The notes: generated by a model not told the origin, from the letters alone. DNA of 64,000 nucleotides from Colwellia sp. MB3u-41 (GCF_014076845.1 NZ_JACGUT010000082.1:248001-312000); one strand, 5' to 3'. Counted from the first letter of the stretch, positions 41,271 to 50,878 are shown. Numbers and translations are program-made.

Positions 41271-42389
41271 CTATTCGATTTCTTTAACATCTATTTTATA
41301 AGCGGCGTCGAGGAGTCTCGCTTTTGCGCGAATTCGTTCTTCAAGTTGATCAACCAAGTTGTTATTATCAAAACGCTCTTTCTGTCGAATACCATCTAAG
41401 TAGTAACCACTTTTTCGACTACTACCGGTTAAGCCTAAATCAGAAATAATCGCTTCACCTGGGCCATTAACAATACAGCCGATAATTGACACATCCATCG
41501 GTGTTAAAATATCTTCAATACGTTCCTCTAAAGCGTTAACTGTTGCTATAACATCAAATTCTTGACGTGAACAGCTTGGACAAGCAATAAGGTTGATGCC
41601 TCGGCTACGCAATTTTAACGATTTTAGAATATCAAAACCGACTTTGATTTCTTCAATAGGGTCTGCCGCTAAAGAAATACGCAAGGTATCACCGATCCCT
41701 TCCGCTAATAATAAACCTAAACCTACTGACGACTTTACTGAACCCGAGCGTAAGCCACCCGCTTCAGTAATACCCAAGTGAAGTGGATTATCAATCTGTT
41801 TTGCTAATAATCGATACGACTCGACTGCAAGAAAGACATCAGAGGCTTTAACACTGACCTTGAACTGATTAAAATTAAGTCTATCTAGAATATCAACATG
41901 GCGCATGGCAGACTCAAAGAGGGCTTCAGGCGTTGGCTCAGTATATTTTTCTTGGATATCTTTTTCTAAAGAACCACCATTCACACCGATACGAATAGGT
42001 ATATTCAAATCACGAGCACATTCAACCACACTGCGAACTCGGTCTTCACGGCCGATATTACCAGGATTAATACGTAAACAATCTGCGCCATATTCAGCAA
42101 CTTTTAAGGCAATTCGATAATCAAAATGAATATCAGCAACCAACGGGACATTGACGAGTTTCTTAATTTCACGAAAGGCTTCTGCTGCATCCATGGTCGG
42201 TACACTCACACGGACGATATCAGCGCCCACCGCTTCTAATGCTTTAATTTGTGCAACAGTTGCGGCAACATCCGTGGTCAGGGTATTCGTCATTGACTGC
42301 ACGGTAATCGGTGCATTACCACCTACAGGAACATTTCCCACCATAATTTGACGAGACTTACGGCGGATAATTGGGGATTCTTTAAACAT
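41271..42389 (-). CDS. ispG: IspG (GcpE), HMBPP synthase
   Basis: [4Fe-4S] enzyme of the methylerythritol phosphate pathway, converting methylerythritol cyclodiphosphate to HMBPP. The 372-residue protein shows [19 protein letters not shown] and [19 protein letters not shown] in the TIM barrel. The cluster-binding cysteines are in [11 protein letters not shown] and [11 protein letters not shown]. Upstream is rodZ (68 nt) and downstream hisS (134 nt). Confidence 0.97.
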   Translation of the reverse strand: MFKESPIIRRKSRQIMVGNVPVGGNAPITVQSMTNTLTTDVAATVAQIKALEAVGADIVRVSVPTMDAAEAFREIKKLVNVPLVADIHFDYRIALKVAEYGADCLRINPGNIGREDRVRSVVECARDLNIPIRIGVNGGSLEKDIQEKYTEPTPEALFESAMRHVDILDRLNFNQFKVSVKASDVFLAVESYRLLAKQIDNPLHLGITEAGGLRSGSVKSSVGLGLLLAEGIGDTLRISLAADPIEEIKVGFDILKSLKLRSRGINLIACPSCSRQEFDVIATVNALEERIEDILTPMDVSIIGCIVNGPGEAIISDLGLTGSSRKSGYYLDGIRQKERFDNNNLVDQLEERIRAKARLLDAAYKIDVKEIE

Positions 42390-42457
42390 AATAATTCACA
42401 ATTTTTGTGGTTGATCACTTAAACGTGATTAACGTTATTTATACAAAATACCCATGA

Positions 42458-43483
42458 CTAATTCGAAACAGGCAAAGTAAACTTAGCGATATTGCCCATG
42501 TTAAATTGGCTCATATCAATGACTTCATCAGCAAAATTTATTGCCACTAATTCAGGTTTACCTAAAGTAACATCAAAAGGTGCTTGTCCAGATATTGTCA
42601 TGACGTAACCCAGTTTTTTAACACCCCAAGCAATGCGCTCGCCAGTTGCATCAGAAATATTTACCCAACAATCTCCTGAGAAAGTAAAAGTGACATTGGT
42701 TAAAGTCACGTCTGTCTCATCGGCTTCACTTACTAATGTAGTGTCAGCTCGAGTTTGCTCTGCAACTTTTATGCTTTCTGTGTCTGCTTCTAATGTTGAT
42801 GTATCTATGATTTCTTGATTTAACACAATAGAAGGGGCTGCTGATGCTTCGCCAACATTATCATTATCGACGTCAACCTCGGCCACGAGTGACTCAGTGA
42901 CTTGCGGCACAGCAAGACTATCCGGCTGTTCATTTTTTTCAGTGCCAGATTTTGTTATTTTTATTTCAACATCTTCTTGAAAGGTTTGGGGTTGACCTTG
43001 TTCGTTATTATTTTGCATCCACCATACGACAGTAGAGCCAATGAGAATGGCTAAAATAAAATAACTGATCCACATAATACGATTACTTTCTGCTAATTTT
43101 TCAGTACCTTTAGAAAAGCTTTGCAGTTTAGATGCCTCTGCTTTAGCAATATTTAATTGCTGATAACTAACGATGACATTTTCTTGGGATACATTGACTA
43201 ACTTTGCATAGTTTCGTAAATAGCCCCGGTTAAAAGTTTCTGGCAAACGGGTATCAAATCGCTCACTCTCTATTTCATCAACTAAAGAGAGTCGAAAATT
43301 TAGTTTGTCTGCTACATCTTGCTGAGTTAATCCCGCCTTATTCCTAGCTTCGCTAAGAATTTGTCCTGGCCCCATGACGTCAACCTCTGCATAAGGCTCT
43401 TCTAGGACATTGTTATGCACTTCGTCTGACGCTGCATCTGTTTGTGACTTGTTAATGTTATTCGCCTTTTCAACATGGGTCAT
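42458..43483 (-). CDS. rodZ: RodZ, cytoskeletal MreB-binding membrane protein
   Basis: Bitopic protein that links MreB filaments to the elongation machinery. The 341-residue protein has an N-terminal helix-turn-helix of Xre type (GQILSEARNKAGLTQQDVAD, about residues 40-100). A membrane helix follows near 134-155 (MWISYFILAILIGSTVVWWM). A low-complexity acidic periplasmic linker leads to the C-terminal beta domain with FSGDCWVNISDATGERIAWG. It overlaps the PilW-LysM gene by 4 nt (ATGA type), indicating coupled translation. Confidence 0.93.
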   Translation of the reverse strand: MTHVEKANNINKSQTDAASDEVHNNVLEEPYAEVDVMGPGQILSEARNKAGLTQQDVADKLNFRLSLVDEIESERFDTRLPETFNRGYLRNYAKLVNVSQENVIVSYQQLNIAKAEASKLQSFSKGTEKLAESNRIMWISYFILAILIGSTVVWWMQNNNEQGQPQTFQEDVEIKITKSGTEKNEQPDSLAVPQVTESLVAEVDVDNDNVGEASAAPSIVLNQEIIDTSTLEADTESIKVAEQTRADTTLVSEADETDVTLTNVTFTFSGDCWVNISDATGERIAWGVKKLGYVMTISGQAPFDVTLGKPELVAINFADEVIDMSQFNMGNIAKFTLPVSN

Positions 43484-44703
43484 TGAGTTTTCTCTTGTTC
43501 GATACTTTTAGTCGCGTTGTGTGCTGGTGAAGTATTCATATGTTCAGGAGCAGATATATAAAGCTTTTGACCGAGTTTTAACGCATCGCTACGTGAAAAG
43601 TTATTCCAGTGTTCTAGTGTTTTCATATGAATATTGTACTGCGTTGATATACTAAATAAGCTTTCTCCCGGCCCTACCGTATGTATTATAGGATTAAGCT
43701 CTGTTTTTAAATCACTCACGGGATTTTTCATAGTAATAGTTTCGTCAACAAGATTTTTAGCGCCTATGATTATCTTATTTATTTTTTCAATACGCTTTTT
43801 TCGAGATTTATTGGGTGATAAAACAACAACACGTTTAGTTGAAGGTTTTACAGCTAAAACGAGTGTTGTAGTTTGGTAAGCCGTTGCTAAATCATCCGCT
43901 TCAATATGGGCAAGCGCATTCAAAATATATTGTTTAGCCTGGTAAGAGTTTGGAAACATTTTTACCAGCATGCTCGCGTAATTCTTAGCGATACGACGGT
44001 TACCTTGCTTTTCAAAAACTTTATAAGCTAAGGCAAGCGCTTGCGGACTAAAGCGACGTGTTTCTTTTTCATAGCGACTTAAATAATTTTGTGCTGTTTT
44101 ATAATCTGCAAAAGCATACTGTAAACGCACCATTTGTAATAATGCTGACGCTCGATTAGGGCTATGCTGAATAGATTTTGTGAAGTATTGCTCTGCTTTA
44201 ACAAATTCATTCGCTTTTAATTGACAGAGCGCTAGATTTTCGTAACTTTGCGATACCATCAAATAAGTAGGAATTTCTATCGCTTTTAACGTATATTTTT
44301 CAGAAGCTTGATACTTTTCGTGTCGGCAAAGAAAAACACCGTAGTTATTTAACGTGTCAGGGTTTTCTGGATCTATTGACAACGCTTTTTCATAAGCATT
44401 AGTCGCAAGCTCTGACTCACCGACGACATCATAATAGTGGGCAAAGGCCGTATAAACTTGTGACAAATTAGGAGAAAATCGCTTTGCTTTTTCTAAGTTT
44501 AATTTCGCTTGCGTCGTGTTGCCCATTTTTAAGTAACCAAGACCTAACGATATCCGAGTCATCGCCATTTCGTTATTACTAGAATCGCTTTCTACGACCG
44601 GTGTGGTGCTGTTATTCTCATAGCTTTGTGTTACACATCCAGAAAGGACTGTTAACAAAGCGATAACGCTCGTTACCAATAACCGCGGTATAAATTTAAT
44701 CAT
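43480..44703 (-). CDS. pilW: PilW/PilF-type TPR lipoprotein with C-terminal LysM domain
   Basis: Type IV pilus biogenesis protein, expected to be an outer-membrane lipoprotein aiding secretin assembly. From the ATG at 44703 (407 residues) there is a lipobox LSGC at Cys23, then about six TPR units (YEKALSIDPENPDTLNNYGVF is one, given in part). Ordinary PilW/PilF proteins end near residue 250. Here about 80 linker residues lead to a LysM domain (HTVGPGESLFSISTQYNIHM) near residues 340-387, so the protein may also bind peptidoglycan. An in-frame GTG at 44718 is an alternative start. Confidence 0.85.
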   Translation of the reverse strand: MIKFIPRLLVTSVIALLTVLSGCVTQSYENNSTTPVVESDSSNNEMAMTRISLGLGYLKMGNTTQAKLNLEKAKRFSPNLSQVYTAFAHYYDVVGESELATNAYEKALSIDPENPDTLNNYGVFLCRHEKYQASEKYTLKAIEIPTYLMVSQSYENLALCQLKANEFVKAEQYFTKSIQHSPNRASALLQMVRLQYAFADYKTAQNYLSRYEKETRRFSPQALALAYKVFEKQGNRRIAKNYASMLVKMFPNSYQAKQYILNALAHIEADDLATAYQTTTLVLAVKPSTKRVVVLSPNKSRKKRIEKINKIIIGAKNLVDETITMKNPVSDLKTELNPIIHTVGPGESLFSISTQYNIHMKTLEHWNNFSRSDALKLGQKLYISAPEHMNTSPAHNATKSIEQEKTQ

Positions 44704-44749
44704 ATTGCAGAATGTCACTTATCTTAATGTAATAGTTACAGATTATACC

Positions 44750-44768
44750 TATACCCGCTCTACTTCAA
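44750..44768. repeat. 19-nt motif also found near 34208
   Basis: TATACCCGCTCTACTTCAA here is, on the other strand, 17/19 identical to TTCAAGTAGAGCGAGTATA at 34208-34226. The surrounding 44719-44938 gap between rlmN and pilW otherwise holds a small hairpin (CCTTACAA against TTGTAAAGG, near 44833) and no supported gene. It may be part of a dispersed repeat. Confidence 0.35.
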
Positions 44769-44938
44769 GATGCTTGTTCAGGAACATGTATAACTTCGCG
44801 GTTAAGAATATCAATGAAGTCGTCGCGCACCCTTACAAATTATTTTATTGTAAAGGTGAAGCTATCAGTATAACGAGTATCTGCTTCCTTTGGCTAGCAA
44901 GACAATAGAACAGGTGCATATACCGCAAGTATAAGGCG

Positions 44939-46111
44939 TTAGACCAACTTAACTGAAATCTCTTGGTCATTAGACATTTCAGTTTTTGAAGAATTCATCG
45001 CTGTTCGCTTTGTTCTATCAAAAACATCACCCGCTAATTGGCCACAAGCTGCGTCGATATCATCACCACGAGTGCGACGTGTGATCACGGTTAAACCGTA
45101 TGACTGTAAAACTTTATCGAAACGGTCAATTCGTGAATTACTTGAGCGTTTATAAGGCGAGCCTGGGTAAGGATTAAACGGTATAAGGTTAATTTTACTG
45201 GGTAAGTCTTTCAATGCAATTGCAAGTTCATGCGCTTGGTCAGTACTGTCGTTAACGTGATCTAACATCACATATTCAATTGTTGCTTGTTTATTCGCTT
45301 TTGAACCCTCGATATAACGCCCCGCTGCAGCAATAAATTCTTCTAACGGATATTTTTTATTGATCGGCACTAAGACATCACGAAGTTTGTTGTTGCCGGC
45401 ATGAATGGAAATAGCTAATGCACAATCTATTTTTTCTTTCAACATATCAAGCGCAGGAACAACACCTGAGGTACTTACCGTTACACGACGTTTTGATAAG
45501 CCGTAGCCTAAGTCATTCAACATAGTATCAAGCGCAGGAATTAAATTTTTCATATTCAATAACGGTTCGCCCATCCCCATCATTACAATATTCGTAATCG
45601 GGCGTTTGCCAGCAATACGGGTCGCGCCAATATCATTAGCCACACGCCATACCTGACCAATAATTTCACTCATTGATAAGTTACGGTTGAAACCTTGTTG
45701 CGCTGTCGCACAAAAAGTACATTCAAGTGCACAACCTACTTGTGATGACACACATAAAGTTGCACGATCGTTTTCAGGGATCCACACCGTTTCAACTTCT
45801 TGACCCCCTTCTAGGCGTAAAGAGTATTTTATCGTACCGTCTGTTGACACCTGTTTTTCTGAAATTTCTGGTGCACTGATTTCGGTATCACGTTGGAGTT
45901 TTTCACGAAGTTTCTTATTTAAATTAGTCATTAATTCAAAATCAGAGTAACCAAAATGATAGATCCATTTCATCATTTGATCAGCGCGAAATGGCTTTTC
46001 GCCAATTGAAGCAAAGTATTCACGCATCCCTTGATGATCTAAATTTAATAGATTTACTTTTTTCTTTACCGCAGATACGGTTGGGCTTACTACTTCAGTC
46101 ACTTCACTCAT
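44939..46111 (-). CDS. rlmN: RlmN, 23S rRNA/tRNA m2A methyltransferase (radical SAM)
   Basis: Makes 2-methyladenosine at 23S A2503 and tRNA A37. The 390-residue protein has the radical SAM cluster motif CALECTFC (Cys127, Cys131, Cys134), followed by [11 protein letters not shown]. Further family motifs are [13 protein letters not shown], the resolving region [14 protein letters not shown] with the methyl-carrying cysteine, and [11 protein letters not shown]. Order ndk-rlmN-pilW-rodZ is conserved in gammaproteobacteria. The last 25 residues are a non-conserved tail. Confidence 0.97.
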   Translation of the reverse strand: MSEVTEVVSPTVSAVKKKVNLLNLDHQGMREYFASIGEKPFRADQMMKWIYHFGYSDFELMTNLNKKLREKLQRDTEISAPEISEKQVSTDGTIKYSLRLEGGQEVETVWIPENDRATLCVSSQVGCALECTFCATAQQGFNRNLSMSEIIGQVWRVANDIGATRIAGKRPITNIVMMGMGEPLLNMKNLIPALDTMLNDLGYGLSKRRVTVSTSGVVPALDMLKEKIDCALAISIHAGNNKLRDVLVPINKKYPLEEFIAAAGRYIEGSKANKQATIEYVMLDHVNDSTDQAHELAIALKDLPSKINLIPFNPYPGSPYKRSSNSRIDRFDKVLQSYGLTVITRRTRGDDIDAACGQLAGDVFDRTKRTAMNSSKTEMSNDQEISVKLV

Positions 46112-46282
46112 GATTCACTACTTCTCAAACAACAAAATTACAAAAAAACAATTGTACAACTTTCATACAAAAAATGACAATTTACAGATTAAATCATATC
46201 AAATCTTAACACTTTTAATTAAACTTCTCTTTATGTAAAACAAAGGCTTAGCAAACTAAAAATTTTAAGGTTTATTATAAGT

Positions 46283-46326
46283 CTAAAAATAACAAAAGGA
46301 TTTTACTGAAAACAGTAAAACCCTTT
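46283..46326 (-). terminator. Rho-independent terminator after ndk
   Basis: On the minus strand AAAGGGTTTTACTG and CAGTAAAATCCTTT pair with one mismatch around a TTTT loop, followed by TGTTATTTTTAG. It lies about 125 nt after the ndk stop, beyond the structured element. Confidence 0.75.
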
Positions 46327-46343
46327 CATATTTCGATTTCTAC

Positions 46344-46445
46344 TTTAATCACAGCAAATGAAGTGAATTCAAGGAGATTGCACGGAGCTTACGTTAGTAA
46401 GTGAGTACATTCGACGAAGCATTCGCAAAATTTGTAAAGATTAAA
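46344..46445. repeat. Structured intergenic element, copy B (after ndk)
   Basis: The outer stem TTTAATC/GATTAAA encloses a core GCACGGAG, CTTAC, GTTA, GTAAG, TGAGTAC at 46380-46408. The flanks and loop are identical to copy A, and the 5-bp stem differs by two compensated pairs. It begins 6 nt after the ndk stop and lies between ndk and its terminator, so it should be present in the ndk transcript. Confidence 0.75.
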
Positions 46446-46451
46446 ATCAGA

Positions 46452-46883
46452 TTAACGAGTGCGTGGGCAAATTTCGTCGTCTGAGAAGAAGTAAGCAATT
46501 TCACGTGCAGCAGATTCTAAAGCGTCAGAACCGTGAGCAGCATTTTCGTCGATGCTATCAGCAAGATCAGCACGGATAGTACCCGCAAGTGCTTCAGCTG
46601 GGTTAGTAGCACCCATGATTTCACGGTTTTTAAGAACAGCGTTTTCGCCTTCTAAAACCTGAACCATAACTGGACCAGAAGTCATGAAAGAAACTAAAGC
46701 GCCAAAGAAAGGACGTTCGCTGTGTTCAGCGTAAAAGCCTTCCGCTTTTTCTTGGCTTAAGTGAACCATTTTTGATGCAACGATTTTTAAACCGGCAGTT
46801 TCAAAACGGTTGTAAATTTGACCAATGAAGTTTTTAGCAACTGCGTCTGGTTTTACGATAGAAAAAGTACGTTCGATAGCCAT
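46452..46883 (-). CDS. ndk: Ndk, nucleoside diphosphate kinase
   Basis: Transfers the gamma phosphate from ATP to other nucleoside diphosphates through a phosphohistidine. The 143-residue protein has the start [23 protein letters not shown], and the active-site histidine, His117, in [19 protein letters not shown] hexamer on the minus strand at 46936-46941 is a plausible -10 element. The gene heads the ndk-rlmN-pilW-rodZ run, but a terminator follows it directly. Confidence 0.97.
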   Translation of the reverse strand: MAIERTFSIVKPDAVAKNFIGQIYNRFETAGLKIVASKMVHLSQEKAEGFYAEHSERPFFGALVSFMTSGPVMVQVLEGENAVLKNREIMGATNPAEALAGTIRADLADSIDENAAHGSDALESAAREIAYFFSDDEICPRTR

Positions 46884-47175
46884 GATAAGCCCTTATATAT
46901 ATTTTAAATAAAATAGGTGTATAAATTTTGGCGCGATTATAGACGAATTCACACAGAAAAACTAATATTATTCACGAATAAACGGTTTTGCTTTTAATGT
47001 AGCGAAAGCAGATAAGTATGGCATTAACCATTATATTACCGCTTAATCTTTAACAAGGATAAGGTGATAATAAGCAATGCAGCTATTCGTCGGTGGTCAA
47101 CCTAGGGGGTAACCCATTAGGGCATTTCATCAACAGCGTTACTTAATTGTCACCCTCAAAAACAATGTACAACGT

Positions 47176-47721
47176 TTAGTTAATAGCAGCTCGCAATAAA
47201 GTCATATAATTTAGGTAGCCAACGTTATTAAAATTACTAGAGTGATGATTCATAAAACCATGTAAGTATTCAACTTGTGTTATTTTTACATTCGGTTTTT
47301 GTTCAAGCTTGTTGATGAGTTCAAACACATCAAAGTGTGATTCATGTTGAGGAAACACTAAATTTATTTTATAACGCGGCGTTATCTCTGTGAAATTCCT
47401 GATTTGTGAGCCATAAAAGCAATAGGCTTGTTTAACAAAGTGATGATTGCTTAGTGAAAGCTTCCAAATAGCAGAAGCCCCAATACTAAAACCAATCAGT
47501 GTTGTCTTAGTATCAAGTGAAGCCAAAACGTTTAAGACTTTTGAAAAGTAAGCGTCAAGCCCAACCGTCGCAATGAAATAATTATAGGCATTTTCTTCAT
47601 TATTAAAGCCCATACTCTTCCCTTGGTATGGGTCAACAATAATATTCGCTCCGAGTTTATCTTTGAGTTTTATTAATTGAGGAGTGAGGCCAAAGACATC
47701 TGAAACGATAATGATATTCAT
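47176..47721 (-). CDS. Small alpha/beta-hydrolase (dienelactone hydrolase-like)
   Basis: A 181-residue cytoplasmic protein. The nucleophile elbow is GFSIGASAIW (Ser near residue 99). LVFPQHESHFD contains a possible acid and HGFMNHHSSNF the likely catalytic histidine, an order that fits the dienelactone hydrolase group. It lacks the usual DLH cysteine nucleophile and is shorter than the 230-250 residues of true DLH. The gene stands alone, with 292 nt to ndk upstream of it and the broken lipoprotein gene on its other side. Substrate unknown. Confidence 0.7.
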   Translation of the reverse strand: MNIIIVSDVFGLTPQLIKLKDKLGANIIVDPYQGKSMGFNNEENAYNYFIATVGLDAYFSKVLNVLASLDTKTTLIGFSIGASAIWKLSLSNHHFVKQAYCFYGSQIRNFTEITPRYKINLVFPQHESHFDVFELINKLEQKPNVKITQVEYLHGFMNHHSSNFNNVGYLNYMTLLRAAIN

Positions 47722-47785
47722 AATTCTTTTGTGCTCCTGCGTCTATTATTCTGTTTGTAGTTTTATCTTGAATATATCCTTTTGG

Positions 47786-48025
47786 CTAAGAAGACACGAT
47801 ATCAATGACAAGTAGTACTAAATGCTCTGCTGACTTTTCCCAAAAGCCTTTTTCAGACTCTTTTTTTTGATAATGTTTCTCTAGACATGCTTTGAATAGA
47901 TCATCACCAAGTTTACCTCATGCTTTTCTGCGGTATTAACGACATGAATGCAACGAGTGCTGTCGGCTAATTGCGTAGATGTGCAACCAGAGATAACACT
48001 TAAAGTTAACAAGATCCGTATTCAT
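47786..48025 (-). pseudogene. Remnant of a small lipoprotein gene, two frameshifts
   Basis: Read on the minus strand, the ATG at 48025 and the final segment (GDDLFKACLEKHY through DIVSS and TAG at 47786) are in one frame. The middle segment (ILLTLSVISGCTSTQLADS to AEKHEV) is in another. The middle carries a perfect lipoprotein signal with lipobox ISGC. Joining the parts needs about one extra base near the start and one missing base at GAGGTAAACTTGG, giving a product of about 80 residues. A decayed gene is the simplest reading; a sequencing error is possible. I do not recognise the family. Confidence 0.6.
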
Positions 48026-48283
48026 TTTTTTGCTTTGATCTAACCTTACATTTAATATGCGCTAGAGTGCCTAAGCCAACTGCATATTGGCATCCTTGCG
48101 CAATAATTTCACTTGCGTTTATTATAATGGTCTAATTAAACACACAGTAAATATTGAAATAGTACTCTCCTGATAATAGGTACTTTGCCTGCTACAGGCG
48201 ACTAGCTGTGGCTTTATCAACAAACTAAAAAAGATCAGTAGGGATAAATCCACGACAATAAGTGATGACTAAGCAACTCTTTA
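48026..48283. other. Gap with no supported gene
   Basis: This stretch and the neighbouring pseudogene make up most of a 950-nt region poor in genes. It holds a TATAAT on the minus strand upstream of the lipoprotein remnant and a short hairpin GCCTG-CTA-CAGGC near 48187. No open frame here looks coding. Confidence 0.4.
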
Positions 48284-48436
48284 TTAGTGGGGAAAACCAA
48301 TTTCTAAATTGAATTCTTCAGAGCTTTTCCAAAGGTTAAGCAGTATGTAAAATTCTTCTATTTCACTTGTGGAGGCGGTTAAGGTAAGTACTGTTTCAGA
48401 GAGGGTATTCATGCGATTAAATTCATTTTTTGTCAT
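48284..48436 (-). CDS. Small hypothetical protein, 50 residues
   Basis: Below usual ORF-length cut-offs but well formed. AAGGAGTG ends 6 nt before the ATG at 48436, an almost ideal ribosome binding site. The product begins MTKNEFNRMNTLSETVLTL, is acidic and soluble, and looks alpha-helical in the middle (SEIEEFYILLNLWKSSEEF). It has no signal peptide or membrane segment. The next gene upstream on the same strand is malic enzyme, separated by a terminator, so it probably has its own promoter. Family and function are unknown. Confidence 0.6.
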   Translation of the reverse strand: MTKNEFNRMNTLSETVLTLTASTSEIEEFYILLNLWKSSEEFNLEIGFPH

Positions 48437-48618
48437 TATTAACACTCCTTGTTATTTGTTAATCAATTATGACTTAAATGTTATAAAAATCAAAGCTTGT
48501 TGGCCGTTAGTTTATAAATTTTTAAAGACAGGTTCGCTATAACAACTAAGATTATTAGCGGTGTTGTGCTTTATTAATAAAGGTTTTCATTAAAATCGCA
48601 TATATTTTTTGGCCCTAC

Positions 48619-48646
48619 AAAAAAATAGACCTAATACGGTCTATTT
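48619..48646 (-). terminator. Rho-independent terminator after maeA
   Basis: On the minus strand AAATAGACC, a 6-nt loop and GGTCTATTT lead into a run of seven T, 28 nt after the malic enzyme stop. Confidence 0.92.
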
Positions 48647-48673
48647 CTCAAATACGTATGTAATATAAGCTAA

Positions 48674-50383
48674 CTAAACACTACTTCTACGATATTTTCT
48701 ATATTCTGGCTTCCAAAAATTACGCTCTATTTTTGCCAGTAAACTTTCATCATCAATGCGCAAAGCTAAGTTTTGATCAAAAGCGACTTTAGCGACGGCA
48801 AAGGCTATTTTTCGACTTAAGCTCGCAATTTCGGTTAACGGTGGTAGTAGTTCACCTTGGCCTGTATTAGCAAGTGGTGAGGCTTCAGCAAGCGTTTCAC
48901 TGGCCACCATTAACATTTCATCAGTCACTCGATTGATGTTCGCTGCAACAATACCTAACCCTAAACCTGGGAAAATATAACTGTTATTACATTGCACGAT
49001 TGGAAAGGTTTTACCCTGATATTCAACCGGTTTAAATGGACTACCCGTAGCAACAATGACTTCACCTTCCGTCCAATGAATCACTTGCTCTGGTGTAGCT
49101 TCCACTTGTTTAATAGGATTACTGAGTGGGAAAATAATAGGCATAGGGCAATGTAATTTCATCGCTTTAATAACGTGTTCGTTAAATAGGCCAGGAACAC
49201 CTGAAACACCAATAAGAATATCTGCCTGGGCATTATCCATCACTTCTAATAATGTCGCGTATTTACCTGAAATATCCCAGCTTGAAATTGCACAAGGAGA
49301 TTGTACTAATTTTTGCTGGAAATCACGTAAATCAGCCATACCATCCGTTAATAAACCAAAACGGTCAACCATGAAAATTTGACTACGTGCTTGTTCTGCA
49401 GAAATACCTTCGCTGATCATTTGCGCAATAATTTGTTCTGCAATACCACAACCCGCCGAGCCACTGCCGACAAAAACAACTTTTTGGTGTGATAGTCTCG
49501 TTTCTTCACCTAGCTTGCGGCCTTTAATGCGACATGCCGCTAATAAAGTGCCAACCGTAACCGAAGCTGTTCCTTGAATATCATCGTTGAAACAACAAAT
49601 TTGATCACGATACTTAGTAAGCAATGGCGTTGCGTTAGGTTGAGCAAAATCTTCAAACTGCAATAATACATGTGGCCAACGACGCTTCACTGCTTGAATA
49701 AAGATGTCGACAAACTCGTTGTATTCTTCTTGATTAATCCGCTTATGTCGACGTCCCATATACATAGGGTCGTTCAATAGTTTTTCATTGTTCGTGCCAA
49801 CATCCAGCATGACTGGCAAGGTATATGCGGGACTAATGCCTCCACAAGCAGTATAAAGCGATAGCTTACCTATAGGAATTCCCATTCCTCCTATGCCTTG
49901 ATCACCTAAGCCAAGAATTCGCTCACCATCGGTAACCACAATGACTTTTATTTTATTCTTTGTCGCATTGCGAAGAATATCATCCATGTGGTGTCTATCT
50001 TCATAAGAGATGAATAACCCGCGCGAGCTACGATAGATATCTGAAAATTGCTCACAAGCATCACCCACCGTAGGCGTATAAATAATCGGCATCATCTCAG
50101 TCAAATGTGCTTGGACTAATCTAAAAAACAAGGTTTCATTATTATCATGAATAGTACGCAAATAAATGTGTTTGTTTAAGTTGGTTCGAAACTTATTATA
50201 TTGCATAAATGCACGTTCAACTTGCTCGTCGATAGTTTCATAACGAGGAGGCAAAAGGCCGATTAAATTAAAGTTGGTGCGCTCTTCTTCATCAAAAGCA
50301 CTACCTTTATTTAATAGTGGCGTTTCTAACAGACTTGGACCGGCATAATGGATATATAATGGACGTTTTATTTTTATTGTCAT
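48674..50383 (-). CDS. maeA: NAD-dependent malic enzyme
   Basis: Oxidative decarboxylation of malate to pyruvate. The 569-residue length matches the large E. coli MaeA/eukaryote-like type. Motifs seen are [36 protein letters not shown], the metal-binding [11 protein letters not shown] and [12 protein letters not shown], and the NAD fold [16 protein letters not shown]. The MaeB phosphotransacetylase fusion is absent. The gene appears monocistronic. Confidence 0.95.
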   Translation of the reverse strand: MTIKIKRPLYIHYAGPSLLETPLLNKGSAFDEEERTNFNLIGLLPPRYETIDEQVERAFMQYNKFRTNLNKHIYLRTIHDNNETLFFRLVQAHLTEMMPIIYTPTVGDACEQFSDIYRSSRGLFISYEDRHHMDDILRNATKNKIKVIVVTDGERILGLGDQGIGGMGIPIGKLSLYTACGGISPAYTLPVMLDVGTNNEKLLNDPMYMGRRHKRINQEEYNEFVDIFIQAVKRRWPHVLLQFEDFAQPNATPLLTKYRDQICCFNDDIQGTASVTVGTLLAACRIKGRKLGEETRLSHQKVVFVGSGSAGCGIAEQIIAQMISEGISAEQARSQIFMVDRFGLLTDGMADLRDFQQKLVQSPCAISSWDISGKYATLLEVMDNAQADILIGVSGVPGLFNEHVIKAMKLHCPMPIIFPLSNPIKQVEATPEQVIHWTEGEVIVATGSPFKPVEYQGKTFPIVQCNNSYIFPGLGLGIVAANINRVTDEMLMVASETLAEASPLANTGQGELLPPLTEIASLSRKIAFAVAKVAFDQNLALRIDDESLLAKIERNFWKPEYRKYRRSSV

Positions 50384-50526
50384 AATAATTTTTTATCTGG
50401 ACTATAGGGTTGATGAATAGTGAAAATTCATAATGATGATATAAAACGGTAGTATAGGTCAAATCAGGCTTATAAAACAACCAATTACCGATGAGGAGTA
50501 AAAAAACATCTTTAACTTACCGGTCT

Positions 50527-50727
50527 TCAATCAATCTCAGAAATCCACGCGAGTTGTATGGCTTCTAGCACTCTTTCGCCACAGTGCTTTGGATCATCAT
50601 CAAAATTTTCAAGGGCGACTACCCATTGCATCAATTCTGGAAAATGTAAGGTCAGGGGATCAACATCCGGATGTTGTTCCATTAAATCTAATGCTAACTC
50701 TAATGAGTCTGTCCAACGATATCCCAT
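50527..50727 (-). CDS. iscX: IscX (YfhJ), iron-sulfur assembly accessory protein
   Basis: Small acidic protein that binds IscS and iron and adjusts Fe-S cluster assembly. The 66 residues MGYRWTDS...WISEID match IscX throughout: WTDS at the start, DVDPLTLHFPELMQW, LENFDDDPKHC and LEAIQLAW. In many gammaproteobacteria it is the last gene of the isc operon; here no isc genes are adjacent. A 41-residue membrane ORF lies 25 nt upstream on the same strand. Confidence 0.93.
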   Translation of the reverse strand: MGYRWTDSLELALDLMEQHPDVDPLTLHFPELMQWVVALENFDDDPKHCGERVLEAIQLAWISEID

Positions 50728-50752
50728 AAATAATTCCTATGTTTAAAAAAGA

Positions 50753-50878
50753 TTAAAATAACAGGTTAAACCACAATGCATCTATTGCAATCATAATAAT
50801 TAACCAAATAAACATTCTTCGGTATTTCAGGCAAAACTGACAATCGGTTTGCCACCATTTTTTCAATGTTTCTTTCAT
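50753..50878 (-). CDS. Small single-span membrane protein, 41 residues
   Basis: Open frame from the ATG at 50878 with AAGGTG about 10 nt upstream. The N-terminal half is basic and aromatic (MKETLKKWWQTD) and contains a CxxC pair (CQFC). The second half is one hydrophobic helix (MFIWLIIMIAIDALWFNLLF). The gap to iscX is only 25 nt, so the two may be cotranscribed. CxxC near a membrane helix, beside an Fe-S accessory gene, could mean metal or cluster binding, but that is speculation. Not recognised as a known family. Confidence 0.55.
   Translation of the reverse strand: MKETLKKWWQTDCQFCLKYRRMFIWLIIMIAIDALWFNLLF

Noticed and set aside
44705-44908. 67-residue plus-strand ORF between pilW and rlmN
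   Set aside because: It overlaps the pilW start, has no ribosome binding site and contains a sequence shared with another intergenic region, so it is more likely repeat DNA than a gene.
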